This document shows positions 1 to 10,455 of a stretch of DNA of 64,000 bases, in pieces; the stretch's first letter is position 1, and every line of letters begins with the position of its first letter. Source of the DNA: a virus; the IMG/VR virus record IMGVR_UViG_3300028840_008160, positions 124,001 through 188,000 of that record; one strand, written 5' to 3'. Below the pieces are notes generated by a model. The model searched no databases and was not told the DNA's origin. It was given only the letters and a program-made list of their open reading frames with translations. The position numbers were made by a program, and so were the translations under genes.

Positions 1-2275
1 TGATATTGATACTGTTCGTATTGTTGTTGATGATATTGAATATTCAACAAGCAAAAACTCATCATTCTTTTCTTATTCAGGCACGCCGTTTGCTACACAA
101 GTTCAAGTAGGGCCTGTTGCTAGTATACCAAATTTTGATAAATTAGAGAGTGCAGTCATTTATGCTAATGATTTTGCTGGTAATGCTTTAGATCCTGAAG
201 TCATTCAAGTCATACCAGTTGATAATGAACCGCCTTACATTAGACGTTTTTGGCCAAGAGATAAAGCTAATGATGTGTCAAGAGATACAAATATCGTATT
301 TGAGATCAACGATGACATTTCTACTGTTGATATTAGAACAGTTAAAGTTAAAGTCGCTGAAACAGAGTATCAATTAGTTACTAAAGATGTAATTGATATT
401 GAATATTCTGGGTTGGGCAATCAAATTTTTATTGATGTTCGCAATCATAGTTTGTTTATAACAGTTGATGGCATCGTAATTATTAATATTAATTTAACTC
501 ATGAAGATTATATCACATGTAAGAAAGTTGCGACATTTATTGATGGTTTGCCAGGTTTTAGTACAACGATAGATCGTGAAAATGACCAAATATTAAGTAC
601 TGACCTTATTGGTTTGTATCATGTAAGAATTGATCCGACGATTACATTGTCTGTTGCTACTTTTGAAGACAATGTGAACATAAACTATATGCCGAGAGAT
701 CGAGGTTATTTAATCGCAATTACACCGACAGAAACATTTGATGATAATTACACTGTAATTACTAGAATTGAAGCATCTGATTTTACTGGTAATGAAATGC
801 CAGTTGAACAATATTCGTTTGTTTGTAAAGACATAACTACTCCATCTAGAGATATAAGATATAGATGGTATGATTATCATGTTGACATCATTAACAGAAT
901 TAAAAGCAATTTAGAAAGCACGTATAATAAATATACTGATTCAACAGTGTTTCACGGTTATTTTAGGTCGTTAGCACTCGAAATTGCTAGAGCAATGCAA
1001 ATAGCTGAAGATTATCGTGATGATGTTTATTATGATGGCGGAACAACAAGATCAGAATTGTTGTATCAAAATATTGGATATTTACTTAAAACGCCACCAC
1101 AAGAAGAGTATACACATAATGAATATAGACAGATTTTAATGGCAGTTATGTATATGTTATTTCATGGATCAACTAAACAAAGTCTACTTACTGGTTTAGG
1201 TGTGTTTTTAGGTATTCATGATTTGTCAATTACTGAAAATAGCTTGACAGAAAGCAGTGATATTTCACAACAATTTAGTTTTACGTTTGACGTGTCAATA
1301 GGTGATAATCATATAAGAAATTGGGAAGATTTTAATGAAAACATTGATGCCGTATTGCGTATTGTTAAACCGGCTCATACTTATTTCTTGATAAGATATT
1401 TATTTTCTGAAATTGTTAGAACAAAAGATATTGTTGATGAGATTATTAAATGGCATTTTGAATATTATGGTACTGAAGACGTAAGAACTGACTGTGCTGA
1501 AAAGTACAAAGTAGCTGAAACAATCACAGAAGACGTTTCAAATCAATTTAGTGGTTCAAACAATTGTTGTACGGCTTTTTATACGCCGATTTTAAGTTGG
1601 GACGAAACAACAATAACTACTACACCATCTGATATACAAGTTACTGCGTCTGGTGGACCAATAAATGTGATTTCTGTCGACGGCTTTACTGGCGAAATTT
1701 GTTTCGATCGTAATCCGGGACCTGCAGAAATAGTTGAAATTATCTATAAGTTTAATAAATACGTTATTTACAGGAAGATCGGTTTTTATCTGAACACATA
1801 TACACTTACAGGTGGAGGGTTTGATCCAGCTCAACCATATCTGCTAAATCAAACTGGTAATCCTGTAATTGTTATGATTGCGTATGATAATCCAGAAGAA
1901 ATGCATGCTCATATTTGCGAAGCTGGATTATTTATTGATGTTCATTATCCTATTAGTGAGAAACTATGGACGTCACCTGTTGAGAGAATAATATTTGACG
2001 TTGTTGAATCTAAAGAAGAAGTAGTTAATTTTGATGTAAAGTCTCAATTGACAAGTCTTATAACAAACTTGATTGAAGAACCATTTGGAACAATACGAGA
2101 ATCAGTAAGTATTGCATTAACATTTTCTGAACAAGCAGAGTTTATCGTGTCAGAACACGGTGAAGCGGAAGAAACTAATCCAAATCCGTTTGAAACAAAT
2201 GATCCGAATTCGCTTCTTAATACGTCTTCTGACATGCTGTTCTTCTTAATTAAACGAGTATTTGGAGATATCTAA
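1..2275 (+). CDS. Tail/baseplate-type protein with Ig-like modules (5' truncated)
   Basis: The frame is open from base 2 to the TAA at 2273-2275, so the true start lies outside the window; about 757 residues are visible. The first ~270 residues read as beta-rich Ig-like (SbsA-type) modules: two end in a DFxGN motif (NDFAGN, SDFTGN) and one opens with RFWPRDKANDV. From about base 860 the protein turns helical (WYDYHVDIINRIKSN, LLYQNIGYLLKTPP) and it ends in an acidic Asn-rich tail. I infer a baseplate or tail structural protein from the Ig-like modules and the virion-type genes that follow. No enzymatic motif is visible and the exact family is not recognised. Confidence 0.7.
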   Translation, partial: DIDTVRIVVDDIEYSTSKNSSFFSYSGTPFATQVQVGPVASIPNFDKLESAVIYANDFAGNALDPEVIQVIPVDNEPPYIRRFWPRDKANDVSRDTNIVFEINDDISTVDIRTVKVKVAETEYQLVTKDVIDIEYSGLGNQIFIDVRNHSLFITVDGIVIININLTHEDYITCKKVATFIDGLPGFSTTIDRENDQILSTDLIGLYHVRIDPTITLSVATFEDNVNINYMPRDRGYLIAITPTETFDDNYTVITRIEASDFTGNEMPVEQYSFVCKDITTPSRDIRYRWYDYHVDIINRIKSNLESTYNKYTDSTVFHGYFRSLALEIARAMQIAEDYRDDVYYDGGTTRSELLYQNIGYLLKTPPQEEYTHNEYRQILMAVMYMLFHGSTKQSLLTGLGVFLGIHDLSITENSLTESSDISQQFSFTFDVSIGDNHIRNWEDFNENIDAVLRIVKPAHTYFLIRYLFSEIVRTKDIVDEIIKWHFEYYGTEDVRTDCAEKYKVAETITEDVSNQFSGSNNCCTAFYTPILSWDETTITTTPSDIQVTASGGPINVISVDGFTGEICFDRNPGPAEIVEIIYKFNKYVIYRKIGFYLNTYTLTGGGFDPAQPYLLNQTGNPVIVMIAYDNPEEMHAHICEAGLFIDVHYPISEKLWTSPVERIIFDVVESKEEVVNFDVKSQLTSLITNLIEEPFGTIRESVSIALTFSEQAEFIVSEHGEAEETNPNPFETNDPNSLLNTSSDMLFFLIKRVFGDI

Positions 2276-2410
2276 ATGCAGAAACAAGTATCTGAAAAGA
2301 AAAAGCCAAAAGTTAAGCCATATATTGATGAGTTTAAGAAAATTAATGGTGATGCTAGTATTGGCATTATGAAACATAAAGATGGTAGAGTTGAGAAACG
2401 CAAATTCTAA
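2276..2410 (+). CDS. Small basic protein, 44 aa
   Basis: The ATG directly abuts the TAA of the preceding structural gene, which suggests translational coupling. The product is Lys-rich (starts MQKQVSEKKK) and ends with KHKDGRVEKR. That segment resembles EHKDGTIERHH near the N-terminus of the next protein (2428), so the two may share a short duplicated motif. No function is recognised. Coding status is supported by the tight spacing and the ribosome binding site for the next gene just after its stop. Confidence 0.55.
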   Translation: MQKQVSEKKKPKVKPYIDEFKKINGDASIGIMKHKDGRVEKRKF

Positions 2411-2427
2411 TATTTAGGAGGATTAAT

Positions 2428-2940
2428 ATGTTAATTGATCGTAACTTACAGATCAAGCACGGTGAAATTTTCATGACAATGGAGCATAAAGATGGGACAA
2501 TCGAACGTCATCATGTCGAGAATGTTATTGTTGATGATGCTTCATTACTTATGGCTGAATTGATGAAAGAAAGCAGTGGTGTTGATGGCATCATGGTTCT
2601 TGCTGTAGGTACAGGCGATCCAGGTTGGGATTTACAGAATCCACCTATTGCGACAGCTGCTCAGTCGCAGCTAGTTAATGAATTGGAACGTAAAACGTTT
2701 GAGCAATCTTATTATGTTGATGGCGGCGGTTTACCGACAGTGACAAGAACAAATATTGTCGATTTTGAGACTAAGTATAATGAGACAGAAGCTGTTGGCG
2801 CTTTAGTTGAAATGGGATTATTTGGTGGCACTGGTGCAACTACTCCGGGTAGTGGTACAATGGTTAATTATCATACATTTCCTGTGTGGAACAAGCCGGC
2901 CACATCAACTCTTACTATTGTGTGGAGATTGACATTCTAA
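2428..2940 (+). CDS. Virion/tail-type structural protein, 170 aa
   Basis: Starts at ATG 2428 behind a strong AGGAGG site. The 170-residue product is Gly/Thr-rich in its second half (GGTGATTPGSGTMVNY) and ends in a beta-like WRLTF. Such short Gly-rich proteins without enzyme motifs are common among tail and fibre components of large phages, and it sits between two structural genes. The start of the next gene overlaps its stop (TAATG). The assignment rests on context and composition, not on a recognised domain. Confidence 0.6.
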   Translation: MLIDRNLQIKHGEIFMTMEHKDGTIERHHVENVIVDDASLLMAELMKESSGVDGIMVLAVGTGDPGWDLQNPPIATAAQSQLVNELERKTFEQSYYVDGGGLPTVTRTNIVDFETKYNETEAVGALVEMGLFGGTGATTPGSGTMVNYHTFPVWNKPATSTLTIVWRLTF

Positions 2941-5672
2941 TGAAGCATTTTGGACGGATTCAATCTGAGTTTATGATGAGAGCATCTCGTGATGGCATTA
3001 ATGTACCAGAAGGGACGCTTTTGTCTGTTTACAAAGTTGCAAAAGCTCCACCAAAAGGCAAAAACAAACCAGGTAGTTTTATTGCATTAAAAGGTCAAGA
3101 TGAAGTTCCTAATCCAAATCCTCATGGTAAAAAGCCAACTGTTAAAATAATTTCTTTGTCAAGAGCTGATAAGGGTACGCCTCAAAGACGATTATTTGAA
3201 ACTTTGTATAAAGCTTGGAAGAACACTGGGTCGTATTCTTCTGTTGTTAAAGAGATGAAAGCTAAAGGAAAAGTTAAAGAAACAGCAGAAAAAGTTAAAG
3301 ACCGAGCTGAAGAGATAAAGCGTTTAAAGCAAGAATTAGCTAAAGCTAAAAAAGAAACATCAAAAGAACAACGTGCTCGTCAAAAGCTTGAAGGTAAAAG
3401 ACAACAACTTGAAGAAAAATTAAAACGTAAGCCGAAAGAAAAAGTTGTTGAAAAAGCAGTAGAACCTAAGAAGCAGGTTCAACCAGAAAAAGTTGTTGAA
3501 CCTGAACCTAAAGCTGTCGAACCAGAAGTTAAAGAAGAGCCAAAGACAGAGATTCAAGAACAACATGAAGAATCAATTCAAGAAGAAGAAAAGAACGATG
3601 AGCAATATCAAGAAGTAGAAGCGGTCAAAACTGATATTTTAGAACAAGTTGGTGATAGAACAAGTAAAAGATATCAAGAGACTATTAAGAGAATTGATCG
3701 TAATGAAGACAAATTATATCGTGATGCTGATTTTTTAGAAAACCCACCACCTCCAAAGGCGTCAAGTATTGAGGCGATGAAGAAAGATGCAGATGCTATT
3801 AATCGAGCATTATCAGCATTAGATGTTAAAGGTGCGACTATAGAAGACACAGTAAACAGTCCAAATGTCGTGTCATATAAATTGAAATTTGACACTGATA
3901 AAAATAAAGCAAAAGGTATGAGATCATTGCTTTCTGGAGGCGCTAAAGACGTCGTTAGTTCTTTAGTTGGTAAGAAAGAAAACGTAACGATCTCAGAAGA
4001 CAGAGACGCAGGAACTATCGATATTCATGTACCAAAAGGCACAAGTCTTAAAGATAGAGATACTGTTTACTTCAAAGATTTGATAACTGATGACGATTTT
4101 GTAAAAGCGTCAAAGAATCCTACTAAATTACCTGTAGCATTAGGTAAGGATGAAAATAACAAAGCTATTTTATATGATTTTAGTGACACTCCTCATTTAC
4201 TTGTTTCTGGTGCAACAAAATCAGGTAAATCAGTGTTTATGCAAGGCATAATCAATTCTATTCAGATGAGTAAATCACCAGACGAAGTACAATTAGTATT
4301 AATTGATGTAGCTAAAAAAGGTGCTGAATTTGGTATGTATGATGGTAGTGCTTATCTGGCTAGAGATGTTGCTACTACTGCTAAAGACGCAGAACAATCT
4401 CTTAGAGCTGTGCACGATGAAGTTGGTCGCAGAAACAAATTTTTTAGAGATGTAAGCGAACAAACAGGGCTCAATATTAAGAATATTGAACAGTGGAATA
4501 AGTTTATCACTCAAAATCCAGATGAAATGAGTGATGAAGACCGTGCCGCTTATGATAAGATTCCAGAAGATCAACGTAAAAAGATGCCAAGATTAGTTAC
4601 TGTTGTCGATGAGGCTGCTGATCTTCTTAATAAAGATATCAATCCAAATGCTCAAAGAATAGCGTCAATGCTTGACAGCTTATTAGCTGTTGCTAGATCT
4701 GCTGGTGCTCATGTAGTAATCGCGACTCAATCACCTGCAAAACAAACTATACCAGGAAAGTTACAGAAGAATCTTGGTGCAAAGATGACGCTAAGATTGC
4801 AAAATCAAAATGATGCTGAGAATATTGGTACGCCTGATGCGACTGATTTACTAATGTATGGCGATGGATTTTTTGAAGATCCAACAACTGGTCGCAATAT
4901 TAGAGTACAATCTGGTTATGTTAGTGAAAATGAATCTTCTGAAATTGCTCAAAAAGCTAAAGGTAAGAGTGAACGATTAAAGTCTAAACGTGAACAGGTC
5001 GCCGAACAACGAAAGCAAGAAGAGATTACTGAGTTAGAAAAACCGACAACAGATATGAAAGATCTTGATCAATTTAGATCAGATATGTTAAGAGTAAGAC
5101 AACGTTTAGATGAAGCAAGATCAAAGATGGAAAGGATTTTAGCTGAATCTGCTGAACGTGAAAAAGCAAGGCGTCAAAGAACGGAAGATATAGAAGGAAA
5201 AGAATTTGAAGAAACTGAACGCAGCCGTGCTATAGAAGAAGATGAAGCAGCTCGTAAAAGACGAGTAGAACAAGCAGAATTACAAAGTGAATTTCCCGAG
5301 TTAGAAGTATCAGAACCAGAACTTCCTGAAGAAGCAAGAGAACCAGAAATTCCTGAAGAAGTAAAGTCACCAGAAGAAAAAGCTGTGCCTGTAAGTTCTG
5401 AAGGAGAACCTATTGACGATGAAGATGAAGTGTCTAAAGCAATAGAAGAAATGACAAAAGCACAGCCTATAACTGAAAGTGATATTGCTAAAGCACCAAC
5501 ACCACTGCCACCGGAACGAAGGCAAAGTCTTCTTGATAGAGCAAGAAAATTATTTGGCAAGAAAAAGAGTAGTTCAATACAATTTAATGGTTTTGTTGAC
5601 AATTTAGAATCAGCGGTCGATGACACTATTATTGATTCTTCAATTGATAACTCGCAAAGTTTCTTTTCATAG
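2940..5672 (+). CDS. FtsK/SpoIIIE-like DNA translocase with long coiled-coil arms, 910 aa
   Basis: Start ATG 2940 overlaps the preceding stop (TAATG); an upstream in-frame ATG at 2886 lies inside the previous gene and is less likely. Residues ~90-260 are a highly charged Lys/Glu coiled coil. An FtsK/HerA-type motor follows: Walker A GATKSGKS at ~424-431, LVLIDVAKKGAEF, Walker B LVTVVDEAADLL at ~551, and VVIATQSP as in FtsK sensor regions. A second Glu/Lys-rich helical region and a basic C-terminus (ARKLFGKKK) follow. FtsK-family ATPases pump double-stranded DNA. Its place inside the virion gene block suggests DNA packaging, ejection or nucleoid handling; which one is not shown. Ends in TAG. 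Confidence 0.85.
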   Translation: MKHFGRIQSEFMMRASRDGINVPEGTLLSVYKVAKAPPKGKNKPGSFIALKGQDEVPNPNPHGKKPTVKIISLSRADKGTPQRRLFETLYKAWKNTGSYSSVVKEMKAKGKVKETAEKVKDRAEEIKRLKQELAKAKKETSKEQRARQKLEGKRQQLEEKLKRKPKEKVVEKAVEPKKQVQPEKVVEPEPKAVEPEVKEEPKTEIQEQHEESIQEEEKNDEQYQEVEAVKTDILEQVGDRTSKRYQETIKRIDRNEDKLYRDADFLENPPPPKASSIEAMKKDADAINRALSALDVKGATIEDTVNSPNVVSYKLKFDTDKNKAKGMRSLLSGGAKDVVSSLVGKKENVTISEDRDAGTIDIHVPKGTSLKDRDTVYFKDLITDDDFVKASKNPTKLPVALGKDENNKAILYDFSDTPHLLVSGATKSGKSVFMQGIINSIQMSKSPDEVQLVLIDVAKKGAEFGMYDGSAYLARDVATTAKDAEQSLRAVHDEVGRRNKFFRDVSEQTGLNIKNIEQWNKFITQNPDEMSDEDRAAYDKIPEDQRKKMPRLVTVVDEAADLLNKDINPNAQRIASMLDSLLAVARSAGAHVVIATQSPAKQTIPGKLQKNLGAKMTLRLQNQNDAENIGTPDATDLLMYGDGFFEDPTTGRNIRVQSGYVSENESSEIAQKAKGKSERLKSKREQVAEQRKQEEITELEKPTTDMKDLDQFRSDMLRVRQRLDEARSKMERILAESAEREKARRQRTEDIEGKEFEETERSRAIEEDEAARKRRVEQAELQSEFPELEVSEPELPEEAREPEIPEEVKSPEEKAVPVSSEGEPIDDEDEVSKAIEEMTKAQPITESDIAKAPTPLPPERRQSLLDRARKLFGKKKSSSIQFNGFVDNLESAVDDTIIDSSIDNSQSFFS

Positions 5673-5681
5673 GAAATGATT

Positions 5682-5909
5682 ATGCAAAAAGAATCAATAA
5701 TTAAACAATGTCCTAAAAAAGACAAAGATGACAGACCAGACAGTCAGCAACGTTGGTGTCTTTATACGCACGACGGTGACAGACTTTTAGGTCGTCACCC
5801 ATCAAAAGAAAAAGCACAAGCTCAAGAACGAGCTGTTCAAAGTCATAAACATGGATCTGTTGAACAAATTGTAAATAGTGTTGTAAAAGATGGTATCAAA
5901 TTAATATAG
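5682..5909 (+). CDS. Small phage protein with WCLYTHDGDRLLGRHPSKEKA motif, 75 aa
   Basis: Start ATG 5682 is preferred over 5676 because the AGGAA site at 5671-5675 then has a normal spacer. The motif CPKKDKDD followed by WCLYTHDGDRLLGRHPSKEKAQ is a short module I have seen in other large-phage small proteins and at ends of virion proteins; its role is unknown to me. It lies between the FtsK-like gene and a large virion protein, 8 bases before the next start. Ends in TAG. Confidence 0.65.
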   Translation: MQKESIIKQCPKKDKDDRPDSQQRWCLYTHDGDRLLGRHPSKEKAQAQERAVQSHKHGSVEQIVNSVVKDGIKLI

Positions 5910-5917
5910 GAGATCAC

Positions 5918-8827
5918 GTGTCGGCAAACAATTTAGATTACAGTTATGACGGGTCTGATATTTCCAGAACATTACAACCTGGTAATAGATCTTTTGATAC
6001 GGTTGTGATGCAACAGGGCAAGCCTTTGCTTGACTCTGAGTATAATCTATTATTTGACATTTTGTCAGGTAAGTCGCAAGACAATTTTACAGATCAAGCT
6101 CAAAGCGGATTCATGAAAGCTGACACGTATGAATTTGATGCTTTATGGGTTGATAAGTTTAAGATGGCACAAGATGTAGCGATTGTCAATGGTTGGAGGC
6201 TAGATGTTGTTCCTTTTGGAGATGAGTTTGTTCAATTGTCGCCTGCATCTGTAGGTTCAGGAAACCAACGATGGGATTTTGTTTTTCTTGAAGTATGGAA
6301 GACAATTTTAGTTGCCGGTTCAACTGAGCACAAACCATCGGCATCGCAAATTTATAGAGATGGAAATGTACAAAATACAACGGGAAATTATTCAGACGAT
6401 ATTCTGGATCCTGTTGTTACATTTGAGACGACTAGACGAGTACAAATTCAATATCGAATTCGAATTCAAGAAGATGTTGTGGCACCAACACATCAGAATG
6501 TAAATATATTTGATGCGTCAACATTTGCACAAGGTGGAGCTGCAATACCTATTGATCCATATACATTTTCAAATCAAGGTGCATCAATTGGTGATTATGG
6601 ATTATGGAAAGCTGGAAATGGAGATGCTGCTTCAAGAGCACAATTATTGACAGTTGATGGTCATGTTTATGCAATACCATTAGCGTTTGTGTTTAGACGA
6701 GCAATTGCACCGTACATTGATGAGGATACTGACGGACAGCAAGCATCTGCAACTGATATTACTTCTGGCATGTCTGATAGAATTGATGGATTATTTTATG
6801 ATTCTGTTGCACAAACAGATGTTATTGATTTGCGGCATCAGATAATAGCTGGTAATTATGTAGATTTTGATAAGATTCTTGAAAAAGCAATTCAGGATTT
6901 ATTGACTGGTGAAAATGATGTTAGAAGACCGGTTGCAATTCGATATGAAGCTATTAGTGATATTCCTATTACAGGCTATTCAATATTAAATACTGACAAT
7001 GTTTGTGATAAAACTAGATCTGTATGGAGTGATTTGCAGACCACAGTGCTTTCTAACACGATAAGAATAAATATTGGAAATACTGACACTGGTCAAGATT
7101 TCTATACTAGCAGAGCATCAGGTTTGTGGCAAATTGGCGACACAATTACTGTTAAGATACCTAATGGCGCACCTACCGGCACAATTATTCTTGGCACTGA
7201 TGATAGTAATCTAGCAACAAAACCATGGGTATATAGAAATAATGGAGCAACATTAATAGATGTTGCCGGCTCTTGGTCGGGTACAGGTACAGTACAGGCT
7301 GTATTTACAGTTGATGAAAATTTGTCAAATGAAGAATTTTGGATTGTTTACGATGTTCAATATCCAAATAATCAAGGCTTAACGTATGTTCCAGATCTAA
7401 TGTTGAAATTAGAATATTCAAATGCTGCAGCTTATCCAAATAATGTAACTGCGTACATGCCACATGCTGGTGTTGTAAGATCAGGAACTAATTTACTTAA
7501 CAATTCACTTGTTGTTGCTAGAAATTCTAAACAATTAAATTTTGAACATATTAGTACATTTAATAATTATGCAGCAAACTACATAGTTAACAAACGTAAT
7601 AAACAGTTACAGATATCGCCGATCATTTCATCAACTGATGATGTTGATAGCGGTACTAGATCAATGTATGTTAGTAATTATGATGCATCAACTAAAAGAC
7701 TATATTTACCGTTTCAAACTAGTAAGGTTTGGTTTGTTAGAGGCGTTTATGACGCTCAATCTGGTGGAAATGAACTTGTTACAGAAACATATTTGACTCA
7801 GAATCCTGCTTTAATATCTGGGGATGTTTTTCAGCATCCTTCAGCAAATTATTCATTTGCATTCATAACATCAGTTGTATATGATCCGCTTGGGGCAGCT
7901 ACAGAATTGGTTGTTAATAGCGGTGGTGATTATTGGCCTGTATATAGACAAAATTCATCTGGTGATCAGAATTTATTTGTACTAGTAGATAGTAACGGCG
8001 ACGTATATCATCCACCATCTGCTAATCCTGCTGATTATGTGATTAGTCATAGAAGTATTCCAACAAATAAAGTAAATGGTTACACTGTAAATAGTCCATC
8101 ACCGACTGATAATTGGTTGCAATTACGAGCTGATGTGACAACAATCATAAATGGGCAGACTTTGTGGGTAGATATTGATTTTATTGGTGAACCACATGAT
8201 GGTGCTCAAATAAAGATTGCTTATGAATATTTGCCATATCAAGGACTGGTAGAAAATACTGGAGCCGAACTGACAGCAAAACTTAAATCATTGGCCGGTT
8301 TTATTCATTCTGATGGTACAGGCAATGTAACAGCAAATATTGATCCAGTAAAATATCCTAGAACATTAGTGTCATATTTACCGACGCCAATCAATTTAGA
8401 ATTACAATTGACTGGCGATTCTATTGCTGGTGCAGGAACAATTGGGTTATTTAATTCGCAAAATTTATGTTATGCTAATGCAGAGATACTCGATTATTCT
8501 AACGATAATGAACAACCATTGAAAATTAATGACATCATAACTGCAAAGTTCAATGGTGGATTAGTTGCAATGGAGCGTGGTGGAAATGATGCAACAACTA
8601 GCAAATCATTAATGATACCAGATACAGTAGGATCTGATTATCGTCAGGCTGTTATTTTTGGTTTGGCTGTGGCAAAAATAGGAATTGCAGTTCAAAATGA
8701 ACTAGTTTTATTCGTGTGGACATTTACTGATAATGTTACTGAAAATTTGTTTTCATCGGGTGACGGTTTACATATTGGCGTGGACATGTACTTTATAAAG
8801 AAAAGACCATTGATTAAGTTTGATTGA
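5918..8827 (+). CDS. Large virion/tail protein, 969 aa
   Basis: GTG start at 5918 with AGGAGA site just upstream; no in-frame ATG fits as well. The N-terminus contains SFDTVVMQQGKPLLDSEYNLL, a motif I recognise from tail or baseplate proteins of large phages (a length-starting element of long beta-rich appendage proteins). The rest is beta-strand-like with many Asn, Thr and Gly residues and no catalytic motif. Followed by a terminator at 8895, so it closes the structural operon. Confidence 0.7.
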   Translation: MSANNLDYSYDGSDISRTLQPGNRSFDTVVMQQGKPLLDSEYNLLFDILSGKSQDNFTDQAQSGFMKADTYEFDALWVDKFKMAQDVAIVNGWRLDVVPFGDEFVQLSPASVGSGNQRWDFVFLEVWKTILVAGSTEHKPSASQIYRDGNVQNTTGNYSDDILDPVVTFETTRRVQIQYRIRIQEDVVAPTHQNVNIFDASTFAQGGAAIPIDPYTFSNQGASIGDYGLWKAGNGDAASRAQLLTVDGHVYAIPLAFVFRRAIAPYIDEDTDGQQASATDITSGMSDRIDGLFYDSVAQTDVIDLRHQIIAGNYVDFDKILEKAIQDLLTGENDVRRPVAIRYEAISDIPITGYSILNTDNVCDKTRSVWSDLQTTVLSNTIRINIGNTDTGQDFYTSRASGLWQIGDTITVKIPNGAPTGTIILGTDDSNLATKPWVYRNNGATLIDVAGSWSGTGTVQAVFTVDENLSNEEFWIVYDVQYPNNQGLTYVPDLMLKLEYSNAAAYPNNVTAYMPHAGVVRSGTNLLNNSLVVARNSKQLNFEHISTFNNYAANYIVNKRNKQLQISPIISSTDDVDSGTRSMYVSNYDASTKRLYLPFQTSKVWFVRGVYDAQSGGNELVTETYLTQNPALISGDVFQHPSANYSFAFITSVVYDPLGAATELVVNSGGDYWPVYRQNSSGDQNLFVLVDSNGDVYHPPSANPADYVISHRSIPTNKVNGYTVNSPSPTDNWLQLRADVTTIINGQTLWVDIDFIGEPHDGAQIKIAYEYLPYQGLVENTGAELTAKLKSLAGFIHSDGTGNVTANIDPVKYPRTLVSYLPTPINLELQLTGDSIAGAGTIGLFNSQNLCYANAEILDYSNDNEQPLKINDIITAKFNGGLVAMERGGNDATTSKSLMIPDTVGSDYRQAVIFGLAVAKIGIAVQNELVLFVWTFTDNVTENLFSSGDGLHIGVDMYFIKKRPLIKFD

Positions 8828-8894
8828 AGTTGTAAACTTTGATTTTCTATTGACATATAAAATCTTGAGCTTGCCGAAAGAAAAGAGGAAATTA

Positions 8895-8924
8895 GGGCTG
8901 GCTGTAAAGTCAGCCCTTTTGTTT
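8895..8924 (+). terminator. Rho-independent terminator after the virion operon
   Basis: Hairpin GGGCTG (8895-8900) with CAGCCC (8911-8916), followed by TTTTGTTT. It separates the structural genes from the helicase gene. Confidence 0.75.
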
Positions 8925-8953
8925 GCTATAGATTTAAACGTGATTAGAACACT

Positions 8954-10411
8954 ATGTTGGCCTTATTACAAGTAGGCAATGTAAATGCTAAGATTGTTGG
9001 TGATTTGACTCAGTCAATAATAGATGATTTGTCTGCTTCAATGTCTTATAAAACGAATGAATACAATGGTTATACTTTTGTTGAAGTTGAATATCATTTA
9101 TTTAATAGATTGCAGCAATCGTTGCCAACGGGCTTATGTTCAAATGCTATTAACGTTTTACGTAAGCACGATATTGAGTATGAAATTGTAGATAAAAGAA
9201 CTACCCCTGATAAAACTGCGCAATTAAAACTGCACGAAGTAACGCCTTATAAATTTCAAAAGACAATTATTAATGACGCGATAACAAGTCAAAGGTTTGT
9301 GATTCAAGTAGCTACTGGTGGCGGCAAAACTGTGATAGCTGCTGCAATTTTAGCTAAGTTGAATATGAAGTCTATGTTTGTTGTTCATACTGGTGATTTA
9401 TTTGAACAAGCATATGATGAATTAACGCGATTGTTGAAAATACCTATAGGTAGAATTGGTGGCGGTTTGTGTGATATACAACAAATCAATGTTGTAATGA
9501 TACAGACAGTTCATGCTGTAATAGGTAAAGCGTATATACCGTTTGATGATGTTGAAAAAGATCAGATGAAAGATGATGATATTGTTCAAAAAAGTTATCA
9601 ACGAAATAAAGACATTACTAAGTTTATACAGTCGGTAGAATGTGTATTAATTGACGAATGTCATCATCTTCGAGCCGACTCGTATATAGCTGTAATGAAA
9701 GCTTGTAAAACAGCTTTTTATAGAGGCGGATTATCTGCTACTCCGTGTAATGAAGATGGTCGAGATATAATTCTTCAAGCATATGCAGGTAGAATTATTG
9801 GTAAAATAACTGCTTCATATCTAATTAGACACAAGTTTCTTACACCGCCAAAGATTTATTATTTATGTGGCACGAAAAACAAACAATACAAGTTTAGACG
9901 AAAAACGTATAGATCGATATATAAGACATATATCGTAAACAGCAATTTTCGAAATACATTGATTGTTGATTGCGTAAGACGATTGCGAGAACTTAATAAG
10001 ACAGTACTGATTACTGTAACAATGAAGAATCATGGTAAGAAATTACTTAAACTGTTAAGTGATGAAAAAATAGATGCTGAATTCATTTTTAGTGGCGTAC
10101 ATAAATTAAAGAGAAAAGAGCATATCGAACGAGTAAGACAGAGAACACTTGGTGTTATTATTGGTACTAGTCTGGCTGATGAAGGGTTGAATATACCGTC
10201 ATTAGATTCATTGATTCTTGCAGGTGGTGGTAAGTCGCCGACTAGAATGATACAACGCATCGGTAGGACGTTAAGAAAAGCTGACGGCAAAGATTATTCT
10301 ATTGTTATTGATTTTAAAGACAATGTCAGATATTTGACTGGTCATTATAAGAAAAGACGAGCAATTTGTGAGCAAGAAGATGCTTTTGAAATTATTGATT
10401 GTTTTGAATGA
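8954..10411 (+). CDS. Superfamily 2 DNA helicase (UvsW-like)
   Basis: 485 residues. Walker A ATGGGKT (~119-126), motif II LIDECHH (~232, DECH box), motif III GLSATP, and C-terminal motifs with GTSLADEGLNIPSLD and QRIGRTLRKADGKD (motif VI QRxGRxxR). The size and layout match phage UvsW-type branch-migration/unwinding helicases, which act on recombination intermediates and stalled forks. It stands alone between two terminators. Confidence 0.88.
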   Translation: MLALLQVGNVNAKIVGDLTQSIIDDLSASMSYKTNEYNGYTFVEVEYHLFNRLQQSLPTGLCSNAINVLRKHDIEYEIVDKRTTPDKTAQLKLHEVTPYKFQKTIINDAITSQRFVIQVATGGGKTVIAAAILAKLNMKSMFVVHTGDLFEQAYDELTRLLKIPIGRIGGGLCDIQQINVVMIQTVHAVIGKAYIPFDDVEKDQMKDDDIVQKSYQRNKDITKFIQSVECVLIDECHHLRADSYIAVMKACKTAFYRGGLSATPCNEDGRDIILQAYAGRIIGKITASYLIRHKFLTPPKIYYLCGTKNKQYKFRRKTYRSIYKTYIVNSNFRNTLIVDCVRRLRELNKTVLITVTMKNHGKKLLKLLSDEKIDAEFIFSGVHKLKRKEHIERVRQRTLGVIIGTSLADEGLNIPSLDSLILAGGGKSPTRMIQRIGRTLRKADGKDYSIVIDFKDNVRYLTGHYKKRRAICEQEDAFEIIDCFE

Positions 10412-10428
10412 TATACATTTTCCAGCTC

Positions 10429-10455
10429 AGCAGCTAGATATTAGCTGCTATTTTT
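10429..10455 (+). terminator. Rho-independent terminator after helicase gene
   Basis: AGCAGCTA (10429-10436) pairs perfectly with TAGCTGCT (10442-10449) around a 5-base loop, followed by a T-tract. Confidence 0.8.

Noticed and set aside
2886-2939. Start of the FtsK-like gene at ATG 2886
   Set aside because: It lies inside the preceding gene in another frame; the TAATG overlap at 2940 is the usual arrangement in this genome.
5174-5725. 183-codon minus-strand Ser-rich ORF opposite the FtsK-like gene
   Set aside because: Mirror of the Glu/Lys-rich coding strand; no ribosome site and all real genes are on the + strand.
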